Part shown: positions 37,195-45,900 of the stretch, piece by piece
How the letters are laid out: every line of letters starts with the position of its first letter
How positions within the stretch are numbered: the stretch's first letter is position 1
Assembly (NCBI GenBank): GCA_013416395.1
Contig: JACCEP010000001.1
Location: 186,001-250,000 of the forward strand
DNA from: Alcaligenaceae bacterium
Lineage (GTDB): Bacteria > Pseudomonadota > Gammaproteobacteria > Burkholderiales > Burkholderiaceae_B
Length of the DNA stretch: 64,000 nucleotides
Direction of reading: 5' to 3'
Notes under the pieces: model-generated
The model's input: only the letters and a program-made list of their open reading frames with translations
Databases searched by the model: none
Told to the model about the DNA's origin: nothing
Program-made: the position numbers and the translations under genes

Positions 37195-38124
37195 TTAGAC
37201 GCGGTCAATGATTTTTTCGCCAAACAAACCCTGGGGGCGGAACAACAAGAACACCAGAGCCAGCATATAAGCGAACCAGATCTCGATACCACCGCCAACA
37301 AACGGTCCAAGATAGACCTCTGACAGTTTCTCACCCACACCGATAATCAGCCCGCCGACAATCGCACCCGGCACCGAGGTCAACCCGCCCAAAATGACCA
37401 CCGGCAGGGCGCGCAAGGCGGCGGTTGACAGCGTAAACTGCACGCCAAACTTAGACCCCCAGATGATCCCGGCAACCAGTGCCACCAGCCCGGCCACTGT
37501 CCAGACAACTACCCAGATTCGATTAAGCGGAATACCTATCGATTGCGCGGCCTGATGGTCGTCGGCGACGGCGCGCAATGCACGGCCTGTAGACGTGTAC
37601 TGAAAGAAGAATGCCAATGCCACTACGAGTAAGGCCGACACTGCTGCTGCCGTCAGGTCTTCGAGGCTGATCAGAATGCCGCCCTCAAACATGGATTCCA
37701 GAATGAATGCAGGGTCTTTGGGCATGCCAACGTCAATGGTGTAGACGCTGCTGCCGAAAATAAGCTGCCCCATGCCATCCAGAAAATAGCTGATGCCTAT
37801 GGTAGCCATGAGCAAGGTGGTGGGTTCCTGGTTGACCAGAAAACGCAACACCCAACGTTCAATGACGACGGCAATCAGCCACATGAAAAGGCCACTGACC
37901 ACAAACGCCAATATATTGCCCAGCAGCCCTTCCTCTATGCCCAGCCAGACGGGAATCCAGACCGAAAATCGCGCCATGCACAGTGCCGCGATGAGCACCA
38001 TGGCGCCCTGCGCAAAGTTAAAGACGCCTGACGCCTTGAAAATGAGTACAAAACCCAGCGCGACCAGCGAATAAAGCATGCCTGACATCAGGCCGCCAAA
38101 CAGGGTTTCCAGAAAAAAAGCCAT
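37195..38124 (-). CDS. livH: Liv-type ABC transporter permease (LivH-like)
   Basis: A 309-residue permease with about eight hydrophobic segments. It shows LVALGFVLIFKASGVFNFAQGA near the N-terminus and the cytoplasmic loop GRALRAVADDHQAAQSIGI, then PGAIVGGLIIGVGE. It follows livG by 15 bases and forms the channel with LivM. Confidence 0.93.
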   Translation of the reverse strand: MAFFLETLFGGLMSGMLYSLVALGFVLIFKASGVFNFAQGAMVLIAALCMARFSVWIPVWLGIEEGLLGNILAFVVSGLFMWLIAVVIERWVLRFLVNQEPTTLLMATIGISYFLDGMGQLIFGSSVYTIDVGMPKDPAFILESMFEGGILISLEDLTAAAVSALLVVALAFFFQYTSTGRALRAVADDHQAAQSIGIPLNRIWVVVWTVAGLVALVAGIIWGSKFGVQFTLSTAALRALPVVILGGLTSVPGAIVGGLIIGVGEKLSEVYLGPFVGGGIEIWFAYMLALVFLLFRPQGLFGEKIIDRV

Positions 38125-38139
38125 GTTCTTTTTCCTTGT

Positions 38140-38937
38140 TTAGTGGCCGGCGCCCAGATAGGCGCGAATGACGTCCGGGTTCTGACGAACCTGGTCGGGT
38201 ATGCCGTCGCCGATCTTTTTGCCGTAATCAAGCACCACAACGCGATCGGAGATGTCCATAACCACGCCCATATCATGCTCGATCAGCACAATAGTGGTGC
38301 CATATTCATCGTTTACATCGAGAATGAAGCGGCTCATATCCTGCTTCTCTTCGATGTTCATGCCCGCCATGGGCTCATCCAGAAGCAGAATGCGTGGCTC
38401 CATGGCCAGAGCCCGCCCCAGGTCGACCCGTTTCTGCAGCCCATAAGGCAACCGCCCCACAGGTGTCTTGCGAAAGGCCTGGATCTCAAGAAAATCAATA
38501 ATATTTTCGACGAACTCGCGATTCTTGATTTCTTCTCGTTCTGCCGAACCCAGCCTGAAAGCCTGCGCCAGCACACCGCTCTTCATGTGCAGGTTGCGAC
38601 CCGTCATAATGTTATCCAGCACACTCATGCCTTTGAACAGCGCCAGGTTCTGAAACGTGCGGGCAATACCCATTTCTGCGGCACGACGTGAGTTCATCTT
38701 CGTAAAACTCGCACCATCGAGCGTAATCTCGCCCTGCTGCGGCGTATATACCCCATTGATCACGTTAAGCATGGAGCTCTTACCTGCGCCGTTCGGCCCG
38801 ATAATGGCGCGAATCTCATGTTCTCTTACGTCGAACGAGATGTCGGTCAACGCCTTGACGCCACCAAACGCCAGTGAAATAGTGTTCAGATCGAGAATCA
38901 CATCCCCGATTCGTTGATCTCGTACGTCTTGACTCAT
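38140..38937 (-). CDS. livG: Liv-type ABC transporter ATP-binding protein (LivG-like)
   Basis: A 265-residue ABC ATPase: Walker A GPNGAGKSS, a degenerate signature LPYGLQKRVDLGRALA (normal for LivG proteins, which have a Tyr-Gly form), Walker B ILLDEPMAGMN, and the H-loop IEHDMGVVM. The start overlaps the stop of the acyl-CoA ligase gene by one base (TAATG), so the two are translationally coupled. Confidence 0.93.
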   Translation of the reverse strand: MSQDVRDQRIGDVILDLNTISLAFGGVKALTDISFDVREHEIRAIIGPNGAGKSSMLNVINGVYTPQQGEITLDGASFTKMNSRRAAEMGIARTFQNLALFKGMSVLDNIMTGRNLHMKSGVLAQAFRLGSAEREEIKNREFVENIIDFLEIQAFRKTPVGRLPYGLQKRVDLGRALAMEPRILLLDEPMAGMNIEEKQDMSRFILDVNDEYGTTIVLIEHDMGVVMDISDRVVVLDYGKKIGDGIPDQVRQNPDVIRAYLGAGH

Positions 38938-40919
38938 TACGCAGCCTTCCTGGTGGCATCGTGCACGGGCACTCTGGTTGCGGGCATGATTTTCAGATCA
39001 GCCGATATATGGCCAGACCTGCCATCTTCGAATTTCACTTCCGTTTCGATGTACTGGTTTGCCTTGCCTTCGAACAATGCGTCCACCAGCACGCCATATT
39101 TCTGGGCAATAAAGCCCCGGCGCACTTTGCGGGTACGGGTCAGTTCGTCATCATCAGGATCCAGTTCTTTGTGCAGAATCAGAAAACGGGCCACCTGTGA
39201 ACCCGCCAGCATGGGGTCTTGCGCCAGGTCAGCATTAACCTGATCGACACAGTCACGGATAAGCTCATAGACCTCAGGCTTGGCAGCAAGATCGGTATAC
39301 CCCGCGTAAGCAAGCCCACGGCGCTCTGCCCAGTTACCCACGGCCTCAAGGTCGATATTGATAAACGCACACACCTCGGTCATGCCATTGCCAAAGGCCA
39401 CCACTTCTTTGATGTGCTGAAAAAACTTGAGCTTGTTTTCGATGTACTTGGGCGCGAACAGGCTGCCATCAGCAAGCTTGCCCACATCTTTGGCGCGGTC
39501 AATAATTTTTAGCTGCCCATCGTCATCGAGGTAACCCGCGTCACCTGTGTGATACCAACCGTCTTCGGTATACGACTCGGCGGTCGCCTCAGGGTTTTGG
39601 TAATAGCCTGAAAACAGACCAGGGCTTTTAACCTGGATTTCACCGTTGGCGGCAACTCTAATTTCCACACCTCGTACGGGTGGCCCAACAGTGTCTGAAC
39701 GCACTTGGCCATTTTCTTGCACACATACAAATACCGAGGTTTCTGTAGAGCCGTACAACTGCTTCAGGTTGACGCCAATAGAGCGATAAAAGACGAACAG
39801 GTCAGGCCCTATGGCCTCGCCAGCGGTATACGCGACGCGCACGCGGCTCATGCCCAGGGCATTGCGCAGCGGCCCATACACCATCAAGTTCCCTATGCCA
39901 TAAAGAAGGCGGTCCCACAGGCCAATGCCCGGGTCTTTATCGAGGATGCGTACACCAACACGTTGCGCCAGACCCATAAACACTTGAAACATCTTGCGCT
40001 TGATGGCGCTGGCATCTTCCATGCGAATCATCACATGAGTGAGCAGCTCTTCAAGCACGCGCGGCGGAGCAAAATAGTAAGTCGGGCCGATGTCATGCAT
40101 GTCGATGGCAACGGTTTCAGGCGACTCAGGATGGTTGACCGTAAAGCCTGACACCAGAAACTGTGTATAAGAAAACATGTTCTGGCCTATCCAGGCGGGC
40201 GGCAGATACGCCAGCACATCCTCATGATCAGTGAGCCCTTCGAGGTCCTGGATGGCCTCGGCGCGATCGATCAGCGCATGGTGCGACAACACCACCCCCT
40301 TGGGCTTGCCGGTCGTACCCGAGGTATAAAACATGGCCGCCGTATCGCTGGGGTCTATGGCTGCGATCGCCGCATCGATGTAATCAGGATGCGACGCCGC
40401 AAATTCCTGGCCCAGCTCAATCAGGCGCTCGAAGGAAAACAGTTTTTCTTTATCGTAATGACGAAGCCCGCGTGGGTCGTCGTATACAACATATGTCAAC
40501 GAAGGGCATTGCTCTGCCACTTCCAGCATTTTGTCGACCTGCTCCTGGTCTTCGACCACGGTGACACGGACGTCAGCGTCCTGCAACACATAAAGCATTT
40601 CCTGGGCCACTGCGTCTTGATACAGCGGCACGGGTATGGCGCCCAGGCATTGAGCCGCCATCATCGACAAGTACAGACGCGGGCGATTCTCACCTACAAT
40701 AGCCACATGCTGGCCGGGCTTGACGTCCAGCGCTGCAAGGCCATTGGCAAGCGCTCGTACTTGCTGTGCCAGTTCGGCCCACGTCATGGTCTGCCAGATT
40801 CCAAGGTCTTTTTCACGCATGGCTGGGCGATTGCCCCGCACTCGTGCATGATGCATGACCAGCGCAGGAAATGTCTGCGGTCTGACTTGTGTGTCTTGCG
40901 TAGGCAGAGTCTGCGCCAC
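38937..40919 (-). CDS. Long-chain acyl-CoA synthetase-type AMP-dependent ligase
   Basis: About 660 residues, adenylate-forming. Motifs are AMFYTSGTTGKPKGVVLSHH (P-loop), LKQLYGSTETSVFV, DGWYHTGDAGYLDDDGQLKIIDRAKD and the C-terminal ENKLKFF. The length and motifs fit long-chain acyl-CoA synthetases. The start is GTG at 40919: GGAGGAG lies about six bases upstream, while the open frame to 41045 has no such signal and runs into the regulator's promoter region. It is the first gene of the operon feeding livG-H-M-J-F and the PaaK-like ligase, so import and CoA activation of one acid are likely linked. Confidence 0.92.
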   Translation of the reverse strand: MAQTLPTQDTQVRPQTFPALVMHHARVRGNRPAMREKDLGIWQTMTWAELAQQVRALANGLAALDVKPGQHVAIVGENRPRLYLSMMAAQCLGAIPVPLYQDAVAQEMLYVLQDADVRVTVVEDQEQVDKMLEVAEQCPSLTYVVYDDPRGLRHYDKEKLFSFERLIELGQEFAASHPDYIDAAIAAIDPSDTAAMFYTSGTTGKPKGVVLSHHALIDRAEAIQDLEGLTDHEDVLAYLPPAWIGQNMFSYTQFLVSGFTVNHPESPETVAIDMHDIGPTYYFAPPRVLEELLTHVMIRMEDASAIKRKMFQVFMGLAQRVGVRILDKDPGIGLWDRLLYGIGNLMVYGPLRNALGMSRVRVAYTAGEAIGPDLFVFYRSIGVNLKQLYGSTETSVFVCVQENGQVRSDTVGPPVRGVEIRVAANGEIQVKSPGLFSGYYQNPEATAESYTEDGWYHTGDAGYLDDDGQLKIIDRAKDVGKLADGSLFAPKYIENKLKFFQHIKEVVAFGNGMTEVCAFINIDLEAVGNWAERRGLAYAGYTDLAAKPEVYELIRDCVDQVNADLAQDPMLAGSQVARFLILHKELDPDDDELTRTRKVRRGFIAQKYGVLVDALFEGKANQYIETEVKFEDGRSGHISADLKIMPATRVPVHDATRKAA

Positions 40920-41002
40920 GGTGTCTCCTCCAGCCAGTAATCCGCCCTTTTGCAGGGCTGTGGTTTTCGTTAGCCAGGCGGTTATCGTCCCGGCTTCATG
41001 TA

Positions 41003-41029
41003 AGTTAACGGGTTGTCGTATCCTTAACT
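41003..41029. promoter_or_regulatory. Inverted repeat in the ligase/Crp-Fnr divergent promoter region
   Basis: AGTTAA and TTAACT are separated by 15 bases, with partly matching inner GG/CC. It lies 43 bases before the regulator's ATG and 84 bases before the ligase's GTG. It is a plausible operator for the adjacent Crp/Fnr-type protein; this is inference from position and symmetry. Confidence 0.4.
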
Positions 41030-41071
41030 GTCTCCAACATGACATTCACGTTTTTTCGAGGGTAAATCCCC

Positions 41072-41746
41072 ATGCTTCTGAAAGACTGTCTGCCTGATAA
41101 CGCGGCCTGGTTCAGTTTGCTTGATGCAAGCCAGCAAGACCGGGTATTGAGCGACGTCACGGTGACACGCTACCCTGCGGGAGCAATTATTGAGCGCAAA
41201 GGCGAAAAAGCCTACGCATGGATGGGTGTGCTCAGCGGCCTGGTCAAAGTGTCGGTTGGCAGCCGCGAGGGCAAGATGGCGTCGCTGACGGGGGTGCCGC
41301 CGGGCGGGTGGATAGGCGAAGGCTCGTTGTTAAAGTCAGAAGAGCGCAAGTACGATGTGGTTGCACTGCGCGACTGCGCCATCGCGCGCCTCCCTGCTGC
41401 CACCTTCAACTGGTTGCTCGACAATAGTATTCCATTTAATCGCTATTTACTGCACCAGTTAAACGAACGTGTTGGCCAATTCATTGGCAAGGCCGAATAC
41501 GACCGCCTGCTTGAGGCAGATGCTCGGGTAGCCCGATGTCTTGCAGAGCTATTCAACCCGCTGCTTTACCCTGGCAAAAACATGCGGCTGGACATTACCC
41601 AGGAAGAAATCGGCTACCTTGCCCGTACCTCGCGCCAACGCACCAACCGGGCGTTGCGCACGCTCGAAGATGCCAGGCTGGTCAAGGTTGAATATGGCGC
41701 AGTTCATGTTCTGAATTTAGAGGGGCTGAAGCAATATGGCCTTTAA
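41072..41746 (+). CDS. Crp/Fnr-family transcriptional regulator
   Basis: A 224-residue regulator: a cyclic-nucleotide-binding-like beta-barrel (about 20-130), a dimer helix, and a C-terminal winged helix with ITQEEIGYLARTSRQRTNRALRTLE. No FNR-type N-terminal cysteine cluster is present, and the phosphate-binding cassette is not conserved enough to predict cAMP. It is divergent from the acyl-CoA ligase/Liv operon and probably controls it. Confidence 0.88.
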   Translation: MLLKDCLPDNAAWFSLLDASQQDRVLSDVTVTRYPAGAIIERKGEKAYAWMGVLSGLVKVSVGSREGKMASLTGVPPGGWIGEGSLLKSEERKYDVVALRDCAIARLPAATFNWLLDNSIPFNRYLLHQLNERVGQFIGKAEYDRLLEADARVARCLAELFNPLLYPGKNMRLDITQEEIGYLARTSRQRTNRALRTLEDARLVKVEYGAVHVLNLEGLKQYGL

Positions 41747-41771
41747 TGGCCTTCATACCACGTGCACGCCG

Positions 41772-41888
41772 ACTGCCACACAAACCCGTTGCAACGCACT
41801 CTCAGACCGTCACACAGACCCGTTACAGCGTGCTCTCCAACTGCCACACAGATCGGTTACAACCTGCTCTCTAACTGTCATGCAGACC
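41772..41888. repeat. Imperfect tandem repeat, 34-bp period, 3' of the Crp/Fnr gene
   Basis: Units start at 41772, 41806 and 41840, with a partial unit at 41874. Each reads close to ACTGCCACACAGACCCGTTA followed by CAACG/CTGCTCTCTA. It begins 26 bases after the regulator's stop. No gene was seen in 41747-42034. Confidence 0.85.
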
Positions 41889-42034
41889 ATTGATACGACC
41901 CTAATATGACAGCAATCAGAAAACAGGGGACGCAATAGCGCAGCTTGTCCTAAAATACTCGCAAAACCCCTGGTGGGTAGCCACGTGGGTCACGCAACAA
42001 TTCTTCCATCTCCAACATCGCGCAAGGTCAAGTC

Positions 42035-43324
42035 ATGACAGAACATCCGACGCACGCCATCCCTTCCTATCTGAATGCAGAGGCTCTGGGGCCGTGGGGC
42101 AGCTACCTCGAACAGGTAGAACGCGTCACCCCCTATCTCGGCAAGCTGTCCAAATGGGTCGAAACCCTGAAAAGGCCAAAGCGCTCGCTGATCGTAGACA
42201 TACCCGTAGAACTCGACAACGGCACCATCGCCCACTTTGAGGGCTACCGTGTTCAGCACAATACGTCGCGCGGGCCTGGCAAAGGTGGTGTCCGGTTCCA
42301 TCAAGAAGTCACGCTATCCGAAGTCATGGCGCTGGCAGCATGGATGTCGGTAAAATGCGCCGCCGTCAGCCTGCCTTTCGGTGGTGCCAAAGGCGGCATA
42401 CGCATCGACCCACGCAACTATTCCCGGGGCGAACTTGAACGCATCACGCGTCGCTACACCAGCGAAATCGGCTCCATTATCGGGCCCAACAAAGACATTC
42501 CCGCCCCCGACGTCAATACCAATGCCCAAACCATGGCCTGGATGATGGACACGTACTCCATGAACGAAGGTGGCACCACCACGGGTGTGGTTACCGGAAA
42601 ACCTGTATCACTGGGTGGCAGCCTGGGCCGCGTTGAGGCAACGGGGCGCGGTGTCTATGTGGTGGGCTGCGAAGCCGCACACGATGCCGGTATCGCCATA
42701 GAAGGCGCTCGCATTGTCATCCAAGGGTTTGGTAACGTAGGCGGCACAGCCGCGCGGCTGTTTTATGATGCAGGCGCTAAAGTGATCGCTATCCAGGACC
42801 ACACAGGTGCCTTGCATAACGCCAATGGTCTTGATGTCCTGGCCCTGACCAAGCATGCGGAAGAAACCGGCGGTATCGCAGGCGCGCCCGATGCCGAGCA
42901 AATCAGCCCCGCTGACTTCTGGGCACTCGAAACCGAGCTGCTGATTCCGGCGGCACTTGAAAGCCAGATCAACCTCGAAAACGCCAACACCGTCCGGGCC
43001 AAAATCGTTGTTGAAGGCGCCAACGGCCCCACCACACCTGATGCCGACGACATTCTCACCAGCAAAGGCACCATCATTGTTCCCGACGTACTGGCCAACG
43101 CCGGCGGCGTTACCGTCAGCTATTTTGAATGGGTGCAAGATTTTTCCAGCTTTTTCTGGACAGAACCCGAAATCAATCACAGGCTTGAGGCCATGATGCG
43201 CACGGCGTACACGTCTGTTTCGGCCGTGGCCAAAGAACATGCGGTCAGTCTGCGCACCGCCGCGTTTATCACGGCCTGCACACGCATTCTCGAAGCTCGC
43301 GAAGTACGCGGTCTGTACCCCTGA
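42035..43324 (+). CDS. gdhA: Glutamate dehydrogenase (Glu/Leu/Phe/Val family)
   Basis: A 429-residue enzyme interconverting glutamate and 2-oxoglutarate plus ammonia. It has [24 protein letters not shown] (catalytic Lys), [14 protein letters not shown] and the nucleotide fold [15 protein letters not shown]. The length is of the hexameric small type. An AAGG precedes the ATG. It stands alone, with its own upstream region after the 34-bp repeats, and converges with treY. Confidence 0.96.
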   Translation: MTEHPTHAIPSYLNAEALGPWGSYLEQVERVTPYLGKLSKWVETLKRPKRSLIVDIPVELDNGTIAHFEGYRVQHNTSRGPGKGGVRFHQEVTLSEVMALAAWMSVKCAAVSLPFGGAKGGIRIDPRNYSRGELERITRRYTSEIGSIIGPNKDIPAPDVNTNAQTMAWMMDTYSMNEGGTTTGVVTGKPVSLGGSLGRVEATGRGVYVVGCEAAHDAGIAIEGARIVIQGFGNVGGTAARLFYDAGAKVIAIQDHTGALHNANGLDVLALTKHAEETGGIAGAPDAEQISPADFWALETELLIPAALESQINLENANTVRAKIVVEGANGPTTPDADDILTSKGTIIVPDVLANAGGVTVSYFEWVQDFSSFFWTEPEINHRLEAMMRTAYTSVSAVAKEHAVSLRTAAFITACTRILEAREVRGLYP

Positions 43325-43331
43325 TCAACCA

Positions 43332-43360
43332 GCGGGGTGGTATGACATAAGCCACCCCGC
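43332..43360. terminator. Bidirectional hairpin between gdhA and treY
   Basis: GCGGGGTGG and CCACCCCGC form a perfect 9-bp stem with an 11-base loop, seven bases after the gdhA stop and two bases from the convergent treY stop. There is no long T-run, but its position between convergent genes supports a terminator. Confidence 0.6.
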
Positions 43361-43362
43361 CA

Positions 43363-45900
43363 TTAACCAGACATCGGCGTCAGCAAGGCAACAGGCAAGG
43401 CCGACAACACATCAGACAGCAACAACCTTCCATCAGCATCGACGCCACTTAAGACTTTGCCAGCGCTGCCTGCCAGCACATCCGCAAACCGTGCACCTTT
43501 AAGCTGGGCGGGTGGCGTCACAGCGGTATCTTGCCACCAGGCAGGTTCTGGCATCGGCAATGCCGGCACCCTGGCCATGACAGCCTCTGCACATACGCGC
43601 GGCACAATAACCACAACACTCTGATCACGCCAGGTACGTATAAAGGCCAGTGCATGCTCTTTGCGTGCGCCGGACACGTCCAGCGGCAAATAACTGCCCA
43701 CATCAAAAAGCTCGGGCTGCTTGCAACGCAAGCCCAACACTCGGGCAATCAGCGCCTGTTTGATGGCTCCCGTACGCCACTCAGGCAGTAGCTGCGCCAG
43801 ATCAGTCGTCGCGTCCAACAATGCCAACATGGCTGAGCGGGCCGTAAAATCAACGGGACGACGGTTGTCGGGATCGACAAGACTGAAGTCCCAGCCTTCG
43901 GCCCCCTGATACAAATCAGGCACCCCGGGAACAGTAAGCCGCAATAGGGTCTGGGCCAGGCTGTTCATGGCGCCAGACGGTGCAATGCTGGCAGCAAAAC
44001 GCCCAATATCGCCAATAAGTGGCCGTTCGCTGCGGTCGAGCACCAGGCTTACCAGATAGTCTTCTGCTTTTTGCTCATACCATCGGTCAGGCACCAGCCA
44101 GCCCGAACTCTGTTTGGCCTCGCGCAAGGCTTTGAGCCGCCATTGCGCCAGGCGCTGCACGTAAGCAAGCAGACCCGCATGATCATCCGGGCTCAGATCA
44201 AGCGGCCATGCACCCACCATGGTCTGAAAAAGAATATAACGCTCCCCTGCCTGTAACTTGGAGGTCAATGGAAAGGCCAAACCCGGGCGATGCAGCCAGC
44301 TGCGACTGGCCTGTATCCAGGCAGCGGGGATTTCGCTTAGCACTGCCAGACGGGCACGCACGTCTTCACCGCGTTTGTGATCATGCGTAGCAGTCGCCAG
44401 CATACTGCGCGGCGCATGGCGCGCACGCCATACATTTGCCGCGTGAAAAGCCGCCGGCGACAACGCAATGGTATCTGGATCGGAACCCACTTCATTGCGC
44501 GAAATCAGTCTTCCATACCGATAAAACACGGTATCTTCCAGCGACTTTGCTGCCAGGGGCGGCGTCAGCTGCTGAAAGCGCTTGACGGCGTCACGCTGCG
44601 GCCCAGGCGGCATAGTATTCAGATCTATGTAGCTGCGATATACCGGTAAGGTACACAACACCCCATCAAGCATGGCAGCCGTCAGGGACGGCCCCCACGG
44701 CAGTGCCGGGCCACCGAAACGCTTGGACGCTTCAATGTTTTTCAACAGCGTACGGCGTTCGGCCACAAAGTGGCGTCGCAGCAAGCGTCGGCGCACCTGC
44801 CAGACCTGCTCGGCGGCATTGCATGGGTCTCCGGACACCTCTTGCCAGGCATGAGTAAGCGCGGTTTCACTGCAGGCATCATGCAACACGGCAGAAACCT
44901 GATCCATAAAATCATAGCCAGTGGTGCCGTCAGCCTTCCAGCTATCCGGCAGGTGTTCATCAGCTGCCAGGATTTTTTCGACCACTAGCCAGGCCTGATG
45001 ATGGCGCCGCCCCTCAGGCCGGCCTGGCGTGCGCACATCAAGCGCCTCCCGCAGGCGCTGGCAGTAACCGGACGGGTCAGCCAGCCCATCAACATGATCA
45101 ATGCGAACCCCATCAATAACACCCTCTTCATACAGCCGCAGCGTCAAGGCATGCACGGCATCAAACACAGACGGTTCCTCAACACGCACGCCGATAAGGT
45201 CGTTAATTTCGAAAAAACGTCGCCAGTTGATGCAACGCGCGGCGAGACGCCAGCCTGACAAACGGTAATGCTGACGCGCCAATAGCGCTTCAAGCCGATG
45301 GCGATTGGCAAGGGTATTGTTTTCGTACAGTTTCAGCGTATCTTGCGGGAACTCTCCATTCTCGTCGAGCGAGCCCGGTGCAATCGGGTAACGCATGCCC
45401 TCGGCCTCGATAAAAAAGGTTTCGTTGTCCTCGTCCAGAGCCAGGCGTATGCGGCCGGCAGCCAGCACGCTGCGGCACGAGCCAGACAGAAACGGGGCGA
45501 GCACACGCCCCTGCAAGGTATGCACAGGCGGCGCCCAGTCAATATCAAACCAACTGGCATAGGGGCTGTCGAGACCGTGACGCAACACGTCTGCCCACCA
45601 GACATTGTCGGGATGCGCCGCCATATGGTTAGGCACGATATCCAGAACAATTCCGATATCGAACGCGCGCGCTGACTCGGCCAGGGCACGCAGGCCGTGC
45701 TCGCCGCCAAGCGCAGGGCTTACCGCGCTGTGATCGATCACATCATAGCCATGGGTTGAACCTGGGCGCGCAGTGGAAACCGGTGACAGGTACAAATGGC
45801 TAATGCCCAGCGATGAAAAATAGCTCAGATGCTGACGCACGTCGGCAAATGTGAAGCCTGCGCTTAATTGCAGCCTTAATGTGGCTCTGACAAGACTCAT
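43363..45900 (-). CDS. treY: Malto-oligosyltrehalose synthase
   Basis: An 845-residue GH13 enzyme that converts the reducing end of alpha-1,4-glucan to an alpha,alpha-1,1 linkage. It shows SYFSSLGISHLYLSPV and GYDVIDHSAVSPALGG near the N-terminus, VLDIVPNHMA, and GVRIDHVDGLADP with the nucleophile Asp. The start at 45900 overlaps the treZ stop (ATGA), supporting this over the open frame to 45936. It is the last gene of glgA-treZ-treY. Confidence 0.95.
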   Translation of the reverse strand: MSLVRATLRLQLSAGFTFADVRQHLSYFSSLGISHLYLSPVSTARPGSTHGYDVIDHSAVSPALGGEHGLRALAESARAFDIGIVLDIVPNHMAAHPDNVWWADVLRHGLDSPYASWFDIDWAPPVHTLQGRVLAPFLSGSCRSVLAAGRIRLALDEDNETFFIEAEGMRYPIAPGSLDENGEFPQDTLKLYENNTLANRHRLEALLARQHYRLSGWRLAARCINWRRFFEINDLIGVRVEEPSVFDAVHALTLRLYEEGVIDGVRIDHVDGLADPSGYCQRLREALDVRTPGRPEGRRHHQAWLVVEKILAADEHLPDSWKADGTTGYDFMDQVSAVLHDACSETALTHAWQEVSGDPCNAAEQVWQVRRRLLRRHFVAERRTLLKNIEASKRFGGPALPWGPSLTAAMLDGVLCTLPVYRSYIDLNTMPPGPQRDAVKRFQQLTPPLAAKSLEDTVFYRYGRLISRNEVGSDPDTIALSPAAFHAANVWRARHAPRSMLATATHDHKRGEDVRARLAVLSEIPAAWIQASRSWLHRPGLAFPLTSKLQAGERYILFQTMVGAWPLDLSPDDHAGLLAYVQRLAQWRLKALREAKQSSGWLVPDRWYEQKAEDYLVSLVLDRSERPLIGDIGRFAASIAPSGAMNSLAQTLLRLTVPGVPDLYQGAEGWDFSLVDPDNRRPVDFTARSAMLALLDATTDLAQLLPEWRTGAIKQALIARVLGLRCKQPELFDVGSYLPLDVSGARKEHALAFIRTWRDQSVVVIVPRVCAEAVMARVPALPMPEPAWWQDTAVTPPAQLKGARFADVLAGSAGKVLSGVDADGRLLLSDVLSALPVALLTPMSG

